Assembly: GCF_030250645.1 (NCBI RefSeq)
Contig: NZ_JASSVS010000002.1
Span: 124,001 to 188,000, forward strand
DNA from: Marinobacter azerbaijanicus
Lineage (GTDB): Bacteria > Pseudomonadota > Gammaproteobacteria > Pseudomonadales > Oleiphilaceae
Direction: 5' to 3'
Length of the DNA: 64,000 nucleotides
Every line of letters begins with the position of its first letter. The stretch's first letter is position 1. The notes below the pieces were generated by a model. That model was given only the letters and a program-made list of their open reading frames with translations, was not told the DNA's origin and ran no database searches. Shown here piece by piece: positions 1 to 7,872 of this stretch. The translations under genes were made by a program, and so were the position numbers.

Positions 1-618
1 AACGGCATTACCCTCGGCGAGCTGGATTTCGTGGTCCGGAATCCCGCGGATAATGTTGTTGAACACCACGAAATTGCGGTGAAGTTCTACCTTGGCCATC
101 TCGATGCAGGGCGGGACATCCCCTTGTGGTACGGACCCAATTCAAGGGATCGTCTGGATATCAAAACCCAGCGGCTGATAAGCCACCAGAGCCAGATGTC
201 CGAAAGGCCAGAGGCACTCACCCTTCTGGAGTCACTGGGCATTGAGACACCCACCCGGCCAAGGATTTTCATGCCCGGCTATCTGTTCTATCCGTTGGGT
301 GAAACCGTCTCACCGCCCACTGGCATACCACCGGACCACCTTCGGGGTGACTGGCTCTATGTTGACGAACTGGACCAGATGATGGACAACACCAGACGCT
401 GGATTCCGCTGATCAAGCCTCACTGGCTGGGCCCCTGGTGCCAGGAAGAGGCACCGGACTACCAGGAGACCGAAGCGGCGCTGGAGGTTGTCCGTTCAGC
501 CGGCATTCCCAGACTGTTTGCGGTGCTCGAGCGATCTCCGGCGGATGGCTACTGGTGGGAAACATCGCGCCTGTTCGTGGTGCCAGCGGCCTGGCCCGAA
601 CAGTCACGCAAGGGCTGA
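1..618 (+). CDS. DUF1853 family protein, 5' truncated by window edge
   Basis: The reading frame is open from base 1, so the true start lies upstream of the window; the ATG-like GTG at 31 is internal. The visible 205 residues begin with the motif pattern GELDFVV...HHEIAVKFYL, which is typical of the DUF1853 family, and continue through tryptophan-rich segments (WLYVDEL, WIPLIKPHWLGPW). The family is common in gammaproteobacteria and has no proven function; no signal peptide or membrane segment is visible in the part present. It ends 11 bp from the convergent diguanylate cyclase gene. Family assignment is by recognition of the conserved N-terminal motif and is fairly secure; function is unknown. 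Confidence 0.75.
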   Translation, partial: NGITLGELDFVVRNPADNVVEHHEIAVKFYLGHLDAGRDIPLWYGPNSRDRLDIKTQRLISHQSQMSERPEALTLLESLGIETPTRPRIFMPGYLFYPLGETVSPPTGIPPDHLRGDWLYVDELDQMMDNTRRWIPLIKPHWLGPWCQEEAPDYQETEAALEVVRSAGIPRLFAVLERSPADGYWWETSRLFVVPAAWPEQSRKG

Positions 619-629
619 ATCTGGCGCGC

Positions 630-1691
630 CTAAACGGTTTCAACCTCAACGCGGTTCCGGCCGCCTTCCTTGCTGCGATAGAGCGCACGATCTGCCCGGT
701 TGATCGCGGAATTCAGGTCGTCCTCCCCGCGAAACTCGCTGACACCGGCACTGATGGTAATGTCGATCCGCTCTCCGCTCGGCGTCAGCCAGACATGGGA
801 CAGGAGGGCCTCCCGCACACGTTCCGCACTGGCCTGGGCACTGTGCAGCTGCGTATCGGGAAGTACGGCAAGGAATTCCTCCCCACCCCACCGGGCAATC
901 AGGTCCTGGGCACGCAACTGGGCCTTGATAATACCGGCAACCTCTTCAAGCACCCTGTCACCGGCTTCATGGCCATATTGATCGTTAATGGTCTTGAAGT
1001 GATCAATGTCGAGCACGAGGAATGCCGTCGGGTGGCCACTTCGCCGAAAACGGGCCAGTTCTTTCTCTGCCAGATAGGTCATGTGGCGACGATTGAAAAG
1101 GCCCGTAAGCGAATCCGTTGTTGCCATTCGCCGCAGCTTCCGGTTTGCTGAGGTCACCATGGTGAGATAGAAGAAAGAGAGATAACTGAACATGGCGAAT
1201 ACCACGCTCAGGTTGAACAGATAGACACCAAGCAGGGCACCGGGCGCAATGGGCTGCAATGGCTCAATGAACCACATCAGAAGGTACAGGGCCACGTAAT
1301 AACCCCATAAAGCGGCGAGCGCCACCACCGCCCCTTTCAGCCGCATACTGACGAACAGCGCCGGAATAAACATCAGCAGGTAATAGTGAAAGCCGCTCCC
1401 CCACCCAATGAGCACAACGCCAAGACCAGCATGAATAATCACTTCCGCCCAGATAAGAGTAATGGCCAGACGATTCTGTTGTTTGCCCAGAGCCCGGTAA
1501 GCCACCACGTACATGGTAACGCTGACCACGTTGATCCAGGCCAGGATCGGGGAATCAAGGAGATGGAAGAGAAAGAAAAACGCCACATCCACCGTGGCAG
1601 CAATCTGGCAACAGCGCCTGGCTACCTGCCAGAATTGCGGACGACGTTCCCTGATTGGCTCCCTGACTGACATGGATTTTGCCTGACTCAT
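630..1691 (-). CDS. Membrane-bound diguanylate cyclase (GGDEF)
   Basis: Synthesises cyclic di-GMP from two GTP at the inner membrane. The 353-residue protein has about five to six hydrophobic segments between residues 35 and 178, then a GGDEF domain opening with TDSLTGLFNRR. The active-site motif is GGEEF at residues 269-273, so the enzyme should be active, and an RAQD I-site sits five residues before it (260-263), predicting product inhibition. The frame extends upstream to 1868, but that extension would overlap the divergent MFS-PlsC gene and has low-complexity unlike coding sequence, so the ATG at 1691 (MSQAKS) is preferred; a second ATG lies seven codons further in. No sensory domain other than the membrane region is recognisable. 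Confidence 0.9.
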   Translation of the reverse strand: MSQAKSMSVREPIRERRPQFWQVARRCCQIAATVDVAFFFLFHLLDSPILAWINVVSVTMYVVAYRALGKQQNRLAITLIWAEVIIHAGLGVVLIGWGSGFHYYLLMFIPALFVSMRLKGAVVALAALWGYYVALYLLMWFIEPLQPIAPGALLGVYLFNLSVVFAMFSYLSFFYLTMVTSANRKLRRMATTDSLTGLFNRRHMTYLAEKELARFRRSGHPTAFLVLDIDHFKTINDQYGHEAGDRVLEEVAGIIKAQLRAQDLIARWGGEEFLAVLPDTQLHSAQASAERVREALLSHVWLTPSGERIDITISAGVSEFRGEDDLNSAINRADRALYRSKEGGRNRVEVETV

Positions 1692-1856
1692 AAGAATGGA
1701 TACTTCCCGGTTAATTGCCTTCAGATTACTCCGAAAATCACAAACCTGCCTCTCACAATCATAAGAAACCCGGATCCGGCGAATCCGGCACACTGCTTCA
1801 ACAAACGGTTTGTGGCAGACTACCGGGCACCAACAAGACAGCAATGGACACCAGTC

Positions 1857-3734
1857 ATGGATGATCACAGCCAGTTCCGGCTGCTTTCAGAACGGCGATT
1901 CCTGCCATTATTCCTGACGCAGTTCTCAGGAGCCTTTAACGACAACCTGTTCCGCAACATCCTTTTGTTGCTGATCACCTACGCCACCGGAGGGCTGCTG
2001 GGACTGCCCATCGACGTGGTGGTCAACATGGCGGCCTTCCTCTTCATCCTGCCCTTTTTCCTGTTTTCGGGTATCGCGGGGCAACTGGCAGACAAGTACG
2101 AAAAGTCCCGGGTGATTCGCTGGGTCAAGTTGGCGGAAATCGCCATCATGGCACTGGCTGGCGTTGGGCTCTGGTATGGGTGGTACGAATCGCTCCTGTT
2201 ACTGTTATTCCTGATGGGCGTTCAATCCACCTTTTTCGGTCCGGTAAAGTACGCCATTCTGCCCCAGGTCCTCGAGGATGACGAACTGGTGGGCGGTAAT
2301 GCGCTGGTGGAAATGGGTACATTCGTGGCGATTCTGGCAGGCACTATCGCTGCAGGCCTGTTGATGGGCAGCGACCAGCCGGAGAAACTCGCAGCCGTGG
2401 GGGTCCTCGCCCTAGCCGTGCTTGGCTATCTGGCTGCACGGAAAGTCCCGGTTACCGGTCAAACCCATTCCGAAATGACAGTAAGCCTTCGCCCCCTGCA
2501 GGAAACCTGGCACCTGATGCGCCTGGCTGCGGAAAACCATTCTGTCCTGCTGTGCATCATGGCCATCTCATGGTTCTGGTTTCTCGGTGCAGCTTACCTC
2601 ACCCAGTTCCCCAGCTTTGCCCAGACTGATCTCATGGGCGACGAGACGGTCGTTACCCTGCTGCTGGCGACTTTTACGATTGGCATTGCATTGGGGTCCA
2701 TGGCCTGTGAACGGCTGTCCGGGCATCGGATAGAACTGGGCATTGTGCCCATAGGCTCCCTGGGAATCAGCCTGTTCGGCCTTGACCTCTACTTCAACAT
2801 GCCGGCCAACCCGGTACCCACCGACTGGTGGATGATTCTCAGCGACAGCCAGTACAGGCAGGTGGCCATTGATCTGCTGGGGATCGGTTTCTTTGGCGGG
2901 CTATTTATCGTACCGCTTTATGCCTTCGTACAAAAAGAAACTCCGGAGGCCTGGCGCGCGCGTGTTATCGCGGCACTGAACGTGTTCAACGCCCTGTTCA
3001 TGGTGGTCAGTGCCATCATGGGGATCCTGATGCTGGGTGTTATCGGCCTCAGTATTCCCGAGTTCTTCCTGGTACTGTCCATCATGAACCTGGTGATCGC
3101 AGGTTTTGTATACCAGCAGGTGCCGGATTTCGCCCTTCGCTTTATCGTCTGGGTACTCTCACACACCATTTACCGGGTTCGACATGAAGGTCTGCACCGC
3201 ATTCCCGAGGAAGGCCCGGTACTGCTGGTCTGCAACCACGTCACTTACATGGATGCGCTTGTTATCGCAGGCGCGGTAAGGCGGCCGGTCCGTTTCGTCA
3301 TGGACTACCAGATTTTCAGAACACCGATTCTGGGCGCCATATTCAGACTGGCCAAAACCATTCCCATCGGCTCCCGTAACCGGGTGCCGGACATCTACAA
3401 CGCCGCCTTCGAACGAATTGACGAAGAGCTGGATGCAGGCCACGTGGTTTGCATCTTTCCGGAGGGCGGCCTGACGACCGATGGTGAAGTGGCCACCTTC
3501 CGCAGCGGTGTCGACATCATCCTGGAGCGCCGGCCCGTACCTGTCGTTCCCATGGCGTTGCGAGGGCTCTGGGGAAGCTTCTTCAGCCACTGCGGCGGGC
3601 CTGCGTTAAGGCACTTTCCCAGGCGCTTCTGGTCGCGGATTGAACTGCTGGCTGGCGAGCCAGTGCCTGGACAAAAAGCCAGTGCTGAAGCGCTGGAACA
3701 GGAAGTGAAAAACCTGAGAGGGAACAGTCGGTAA
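1857..3734 (+). CDS. MFS transporter fused to PlsC-type acyltransferase
   Basis: The first ~400 residues form a 12-helix major facilitator domain resembling the lysophospholipid flippase LplT (early FxGAFNDNLFRN motif). The C-terminal ~200 residues are a 1-acylglycerophosphate-type acyltransferase with the catalytic HX4D motif (NHVTYMD, His461) and the glycerophosphate-binding FPEGG block near residue 534. The fusion suggests coupled inward flipping and re-acylation of lysophospholipids at the inner membrane; this resembles Aas-type fusions but lacks the AMP-binding acyl-ACP synthetase domain. The frame is open to a GTG at 1812; the ATG at 1857 (MDDHSQF) gives 625 residues and is preferred, though neither start has a strong ribosome site. 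Confidence 0.87.
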   Translation: MDDHSQFRLLSERRFLPLFLTQFSGAFNDNLFRNILLLLITYATGGLLGLPIDVVVNMAAFLFILPFFLFSGIAGQLADKYEKSRVIRWVKLAEIAIMALAGVGLWYGWYESLLLLLFLMGVQSTFFGPVKYAILPQVLEDDELVGGNALVEMGTFVAILAGTIAAGLLMGSDQPEKLAAVGVLALAVLGYLAARKVPVTGQTHSEMTVSLRPLQETWHLMRLAAENHSVLLCIMAISWFWFLGAAYLTQFPSFAQTDLMGDETVVTLLLATFTIGIALGSMACERLSGHRIELGIVPIGSLGISLFGLDLYFNMPANPVPTDWWMILSDSQYRQVAIDLLGIGFFGGLFIVPLYAFVQKETPEAWRARVIAALNVFNALFMVVSAIMGILMLGVIGLSIPEFFLVLSIMNLVIAGFVYQQVPDFALRFIVWVLSHTIYRVRHEGLHRIPEEGPVLLVCNHVTYMDALVIAGAVRRPVRFVMDYQIFRTPILGAIFRLAKTIPIGSRNRVPDIYNAAFERIDEELDAGHVVCIFPEGGLTTDGEVATFRSGVDIILERRPVPVVPMALRGLWGSFFSHCGGPALRHFPRRFWSRIELLAGEPVPGQKASAEALEQEVKNLRGNSR

Positions 3735-3874
3735 CCGAGCCCCCTGGGCTGCAGTTGTAAAGAACGTAGCTGATGCTACTCTTTGGATATAACGCTTGAT
3801 GACCTCTGGCGCGGTGTGGACACTGCGCGCCGGGCAGTATTGCCCAGTCCGCACAACCATACCTGGATGGAACG

Positions 3875-4720
3875 ATGTATCTGCAAGGACGACCCAACGG
3901 TAACCGGTTCGTGAACAGACTCCGCAACCTGCTTCTGGCTGTGACTCTACCCTTTGCCCTGCCCCCCGGTCTGCACGCCAATGAAACAGATTCAGGCGTC
4001 AGGCTCACCAATGGGTACTGGCCGCCCTACATGGAAAACAAACCTCCCCACTTCGGAGTCATTTCACACATTGTATCCCTGGCTTTCGCGAAGCACGACA
4101 CACCGGTAACCTATGGCTTCTTCCCCTGGTCACGGGCCCGGTTACTCGCGGAAAAGGGCCTGTGGGACGGTTCCGTCGCCTGGACCTGCCGCCAGAGATT
4201 GCTCAAGTATTTTCACTTCAGCGATCCCATCGTCACCCACCACTACGTACTGTTCCACAGAACCAGCATGGACTTCGACTGGGCCAGGATAGAAGATCTT
4301 GAAAGCTACCGGGTAGGCCTGACGCAAGACTATAACTACGGTGAAGAATTCGAAGCAGCTGTTGCCGCCGGCACTATCAGCGCGGATCAAACCAGCTCGG
4401 ACGCATCCAACTTCCGCAAACTGGCTGCAGGAAGAATCGACCTGTTCCCGATGGAGCCGGCGGTGGGCATGGACATGCTTAAAGCTCTGGAACTGGAGGA
4501 CGCCATCACCTTCCACCCCAGGCCCCTGCAATCGGATTACCTTTACCTGATCCTGTCCCGGCGGGTGCCTGAGAGTAAACGGTATTTGAGGGAATTTAAC
4601 GAGGGGCTGGGCAAACTGAAGGAATCCGGGCGGCTGGAAGAGTTGATTGCCGACTACTTACCCGCGTTGCCGGTTCGGTATCTGGTGGTTGAGGATGAGG
4701 ATTCTCAGTGTGGGGAGTAG
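3875..4720 (+). CDS. Periplasmic solute-binding protein-like (SBP_bac_3) protein
   Basis: A 281-residue protein with an N-terminal signal peptide (hydrophobic LLLAVTLPFALPPGLHA, likely cleaved near residue 35) followed by a fold typical of family 3 amino-acid-type binding proteins: GYWPPYM near the start of the mature part, FFPWSRA, DGSVAWTC, FSDPIV and a terminal YLREFNEGLGKLKESG helix. No permease or ATPase gene is next to it, so it may act as a stand-alone periplasmic sensor or binding protein of the type common in Marinobacter and Pseudomonas. A GTG at 3911 would give a more standard signal peptide; the ATG at 3875 has GGA just upstream. The ligand cannot be told. Confidence 0.78.
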   Translation: MYLQGRPNGNRFVNRLRNLLLAVTLPFALPPGLHANETDSGVRLTNGYWPPYMENKPPHFGVISHIVSLAFAKHDTPVTYGFFPWSRARLLAEKGLWDGSVAWTCRQRLLKYFHFSDPIVTHHYVLFHRTSMDFDWARIEDLESYRVGLTQDYNYGEEFEAAVAAGTISADQTSSDASNFRKLAAGRIDLFPMEPAVGMDMLKALELEDAITFHPRPLQSDYLYLILSRRVPESKRYLREFNEGLGKLKESGRLEELIADYLPALPVRYLVVEDEDSQCGE

Positions 4721-4726
4721 GGTAGC

Positions 4727-5212
4727 CTATAAAGCTCTATGGCCAATCTTGCCCCTGACTACTTGAAATTTGGACTGGGTCGTCTCGCTCCAAAACAGCC
4801 TAACTGCCTCATCAGGGTATATATGAACGTGGAGATAAAAATCACCATCAGTGCGTTCTGGGACAAGAACTTCCTCTTCCCTCTTCTCTCCTCTAATCCC
4901 AGATTCATATTGATCTTGCGTAACACTAAGCCCCCACGTAACGTCAACCCTGTCTTTCTCCACCGCAGCGCAACAAATAACACCGCTGCCGGTTGAATAC
5001 CCATTGAAAGCTGCTGCATTCCCAACCCAGACATCGCCTACTATGGCCTCTGAGATAGGTCGTTCTGTATGGTTATGGACAACGAAAGCCGTTTCTTTCG
5101 CAATAAAGGTATAGTTCCAGACAATCGGGCTAAGGATTGCCGGAACAATTACCACCTGCAGCCAGACAGGCAGTGGATCCAAGATTTTATTCGCTAACCA
5201 GTGGCCAATCAT
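4727..5212 (-). CDS. DUF3304-like membrane-anchored protein, candidate T6SS immunity
   Basis: The chosen ATG at 5212 gives 161 residues, has AGGA seven bases upstream and follows the stop of the zinc-ribbon gene by 11 bp; the longer frame (from 5305) would overlap that gene by 82 bp. It has one N-terminal membrane segment (residues ~11-35) and then VHNHTERPISEAIVGDVWVGN and GSGVICCAAV...VDVTW, a pattern I recognise from DUF3304 (NHT, GN, GxGxxCC, VxW). DUF3304 proteins are often found beside VgrG/effector genes. Its place at the end of the T6SS cargo island supports a protective role, but this is inference. The assignment to DUF3304 rests on short motifs only. Confidence 0.6.
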   Translation of the reverse strand: MIGHWLANKILDPLPVWLQVVIVPAILSPIVWNYTFIAKETAFVVHNHTERPISEAIVGDVWVGNAAAFNGYSTGSGVICCAAVEKDRVDVTWGLSVTQDQYESGIRGEKREEEVLVPERTDGDFYLHVHIYPDEAVRLFWSETTQSKFQVVRGKIGHRAL

Positions 5213-5223
5213 CGATTTTCCTG

Positions 5224-5412
5224 CTATCTCGAACTGCCAAGCAATGATAGCTTTGTTCTGCGCTCTGAGCCCGGATCGGTCTTGATCTTTACCATCGTCT
5301 GACATTGACTGCAGGGTACGGGTTCTGACCTCCCAAGCTGCTCAAGCTCCTCTTGTGACAGCCGAATGGCGCCATTACAGGCTGTGCAGGTTGCGTTTAC
5401 ACTATTTGCCAT
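5224..5412 (-). CDS. Small zinc-ribbon protein (two CxxC pairs)
   Basis: A 62-residue protein with CTAC near its start and CSQC about 23 residues later, spaced as in MJ0042-type zinc ribbons, with an acidic helix (SQEELEQLG) between. The ribosome site AAGGAGG is very strong; of two consecutive ATGs the second (5412) has the correct spacing. It lies between the third DUF6708 gene (32 bp upstream) and the DUF3304-like gene (11 bp downstream), all on the minus strand, so it is probably co-transcribed with the T6SS island. Function unknown; it could be a small adaptor or regulator. Confidence 0.62.
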   Translation of the reverse strand: MANSVNATCTACNGAIRLSQEELEQLGRSEPVPCSQCQTMVKIKTDPGSERRTKLSLLGSSR

Positions 5413-5444
5413 CATTTCCTCCTTGAAATGGTTTTAGTACTTCA

Positions 5445-6473
5445 TCAGATGTTCGATGCCAGCGGCAGACGGTCCTCCTCGGCATACACTTCCTCAAAGA
5501 CTTCATAAGGCAACCGCCCCGGACAGGCCTGTTGCTTCTCACGAACCTTCTGGCTTAAGCGCTTGAAGGTTTCGCTAGGCTTGGACCACTCCGCTTCCGG
5601 CAGTGGTTCAGACCAGTGCAGCACCGATTCGGGTGTGGCCCGACGGTTGAGGCGCTGTACCTTGCGCACCTCCCACTCGGTGAGGTGATTCTGACCTGCA
5701 CACCTTCCCAGGGGGGGCGCGCCGGGCTTTTGCAGATCCTGCGGCTCCTGGATTTCTTCCAGGGCGTTAACCTCATATTCCATATAGGCCCGCAGCGCCT
5801 CCCAGGTGCTGATGGCCAGGGGTTGGCCGCCACTCATCAGTTCCAGGCTGGTGCCCATCCCCGTGTTCGGGTCAACACCGCCGAACCCGAAGCCGTACTG
5901 GCGCTGAACCCCGTACTGGGTCGCCCCCTGGGCCTGGACCACCCAGGCCTGGATGTCTTCCCAGGGCACAAACACCGGGGTGTCGGAATCCGAGGGCACA
6001 AGGCACACTTCCCGTCGCTGTCGGTTGAAACGAGTGGGGACCACCCCCCTGAGCTTGAAGTACGCCTGAAATCGGGGAAATAGAGTGATGAGCAAGATAG
6101 CGAGCGTTATACCCAATCCATAGGGAATACTGAAAATAACGGCTTCCAAAGAAGTTGTAATTGCATCTGTCAGTCCCTCACCCCAAACCAATCCCCCTAG
6201 AAAGATCGTGATGGGAAAAACCACACAAGTAAGAACGAACATCCCCATCGGTATGCCAACGGTTACCTGCCAACTAAACACATTCGGCGTGAAAGCCCCC
6301 AACTCCAAGTATTCATCACGCACTTCCGTGACGATCTGACTGTGGTCAACGGCCGGTAACCCCGTCGGCAGCGGCAGGGGGGACAGGTACGTCACCGTTC
6401 CGCTGGGGAACCTGTCGCTTCGCCCGGCCCTGGGGGCATTCGCTATATCCGCCTTGGGCGTTTCCAACGTCAT
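5445..6473 (-). CDS. DUF6708-type membrane protein, third copy, internally rearranged
   Basis: 342-residue paralogue of the proteins at 6658-7785 and 7873-9006. It shares the N-terminus MTLETPKADIANAPRAG with the first copy, two hydrophobic segments (about residues 68-95 and 105-130), and the family core RFNRQRREVC, FVPWE and YGVQRQYGFG. Relative to the other two it lacks about 35-40 residues that carry the VFRNAR...WYLYHLMTFWT block. At the join (about 5690-5715) a C-run one base longer than in the paralogues puts about seven codons out of frame before homology resumes at TEWEVRK. It follows an effector-tail remnant whose TGA overlaps its ATG. Probable diversified immunity-type protein; activity uncertain. 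Confidence 0.72.
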   Translation of the reverse strand: MTLETPKADIANAPRAGRSDRFPSGTVTYLSPLPLPTGLPAVDHSQIVTEVRDEYLELGAFTPNVFSWQVTVGIPMGMFVLTCVVFPITIFLGGLVWGEGLTDAITTSLEAVIFSIPYGLGITLAILLITLFPRFQAYFKLRGVVPTRFNRQRREVCLVPSDSDTPVFVPWEDIQAWVVQAQGATQYGVQRQYGFGFGGVDPNTGMGTSLELMSGGQPLAISTWEALRAYMEYEVNALEEIQEPQDLQKPGAPPLGRCAGQNHLTEWEVRKVQRLNRRATPESVLHWSEPLPEAEWSKPSETFKRLSQKVREKQQACPGRLPYEVFEEVYAEEDRLPLASNI

Positions 6474-6657
6474 TCGAAGATATCCAGTTCCATAAAGGGA
6501 TTGCGTACCTGGTACCAGAAGGTCCTGCCTTCCCTGTCCTGGGGAGGTTCCTGGACAGGCGTCACCGGCCAGTCACTGCCCGGCGTTACCTTGAGCATGT
6601 ACACCTCCTGGGTGTAGCGGTCCTCTGAATGCAGGGTGTCGGACCAGCAGCGCCAGG
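6470..6657 (-). pseudogene. Orphan 3' remnant of the VasX-like effector gene
   Basis: This stretch is nearly identical to the last ~180 bp of the effector gene at 9003-9190 and encodes the same tail (LHSEDRYTQEVYMLKV ... NPFMELDIFE) ending in a TGA that overlaps the ATG of the next DUF6708 gene, just as in the intact copy. It starts directly after the stop of the second DUF6708 gene, has a 4-base deletion relative to the intact tail near its 5' end, and has no start codon before the internal Met of EVYMLKV. It is therefore a broken fragment left by tandem duplication of an effector-tail plus immunity unit. Confidence 0.85.
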
Positions 6658-7785
6658 TTACGCAGTCATCGAGGCCTCACCTGCAAGCTCCTCACCAACC
6701 TGGGCAAAGACCTCAGTAACCGGCTTTTGCGGATCCACTTTTTGCAGTTCCAGCACCCGCTTGCTTTGGCGCTTCAGTTCCTCGCTAGGTTTGGCCCATT
6801 GGTCTTCCGGAAGCGATTCAGACCACTCCGCCATGGCCTTGGGCAGCGTTTTCCTGCTCATGCGTTTGATCTTCCTGACCTCCCACTCCACCAACCGGTT
6901 CGGGAGGGTCCAGAAGGTCATCAGGTGGTACAGGTACCAGCCGGTCAGGTAGAGCACTCCCCGCTTGCCTTCCCGGTATTCCTCATGAAGGCGTTTGCGG
7001 GCATTGCGGAAAACATGGACACCCTCCCAGGGCGGATCATCCGGACCCTGAAGTTCCAATGGGTCCTGGATCTCTTTCAGGGTGTGCACTTCGTACTCCA
7101 TATAGGCCCGGATGGCCTCCCAGGTGCTGATGGCCTGGGGCTGGCCGTAGGTTTCAAACTCCAGGGTGTATTTCTCGCCCGTGTCCGGGTGATAGAAGCC
7201 AATGCCAAAGCCGTATTGGCGTTGCACGCCATACTCGGTAACGCCCTGGGCTTCGGTCACCCAGGCGACCAGTTCTTCCCAGGGGACAAAGATCGGCGTC
7301 TTCTCTCCCTCCGGTACAAAACACACTTCGCGGCGTTGGCGGTTGAAGCGGGTGGGGATAATGGATTCCAGCTTCAGGTGATCTCGGTACGAGATACCGA
7401 GGCCCAACAGCAAGAAGAAACTACACCCCCAAACCGCAATCCAGAAGGCGTAATCAAAGGTTACTCGCCACCCCCAAAGAGCATCTTCCCAGCCATTACC
7501 AAAAGCAAACCCTCCAAGAAAAACAACGAAAGGAAAAAAGAAAGCACCAAGCAAAAAGCAAAAAAAAGGCCCGCCAAGCGCCATTTGCCAACCAAACACC
7601 GGCGGTGTCCCCGCTCCAAAATCCAGGTAGCCGTCATTCACTTCCCCCACCGCATGGCCATGATCCACCCGTGGCAGGCCGGTTGGCAGGGGTTTGGGGG
7701 ATAAAAAGGTCAGCCGGCCACTCGGGAAGGGCTCGGAACGACCCGCGCGGGGCGGCTGTTCTGACTGGGCATTCTTGGGGGTCAT
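6658..7785 (-). CDS. DUF6708-type membrane protein, second copy
   Basis: 375 residues from the ATG at 7785 (MTPKNAQSEQPPRAG); the open frame continues to 7872 but the N-terminal PRAGRSEPFPSG aligns with the paralogues from this Met. Two clusters of hydrophobic residues (about 60-95 and 100-130) indicate membrane insertion, followed by a soluble domain with RFNRQRREVCFVP, FVPWEELVAWVTEAQGVTEYGVQRQYGFG and a C-terminal helical part ending ELAGEASMTA. It lies 87 bp after the first copy. By analogy with TsiV2, the membrane protein protecting against VasX in Vibrio cholerae, I infer an immunity or accessory role; there is no direct sequence match to TsiV2 visible. Confidence 0.78.
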   Translation of the reverse strand: MTPKNAQSEQPPRAGRSEPFPSGRLTFLSPKPLPTGLPRVDHGHAVGEVNDGYLDFGAGTPPVFGWQMALGGPFFCFLLGAFFFPFVVFLGGFAFGNGWEDALWGWRVTFDYAFWIAVWGCSFFLLLGLGISYRDHLKLESIIPTRFNRQRREVCFVPEGEKTPIFVPWEELVAWVTEAQGVTEYGVQRQYGFGIGFYHPDTGEKYTLEFETYGQPQAISTWEAIRAYMEYEVHTLKEIQDPLELQGPDDPPWEGVHVFRNARKRLHEEYREGKRGVLYLTGWYLYHLMTFWTLPNRLVEWEVRKIKRMSRKTLPKAMAEWSESLPEDQWAKPSEELKRQSKRVLELQKVDPQKPVTEVFAQVGEELAGEASMTA

Positions 7786-7872
7786 TAAAGTCCATCCGTC
7801 ACTATGAGTGGCTGGCGGGAGAACATCCCCCTTCGCCCCGGCTGGATGCGCCATGCGGCGGTCAACACCCAA

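Noticed and set aside
6727..7704. Plus-strand frame (325 aa) opposite the second DUF6708 gene
   Set aside because: Antisense shadow; parallel shadow frames appear opposite the other two paralogues because they are homologous.
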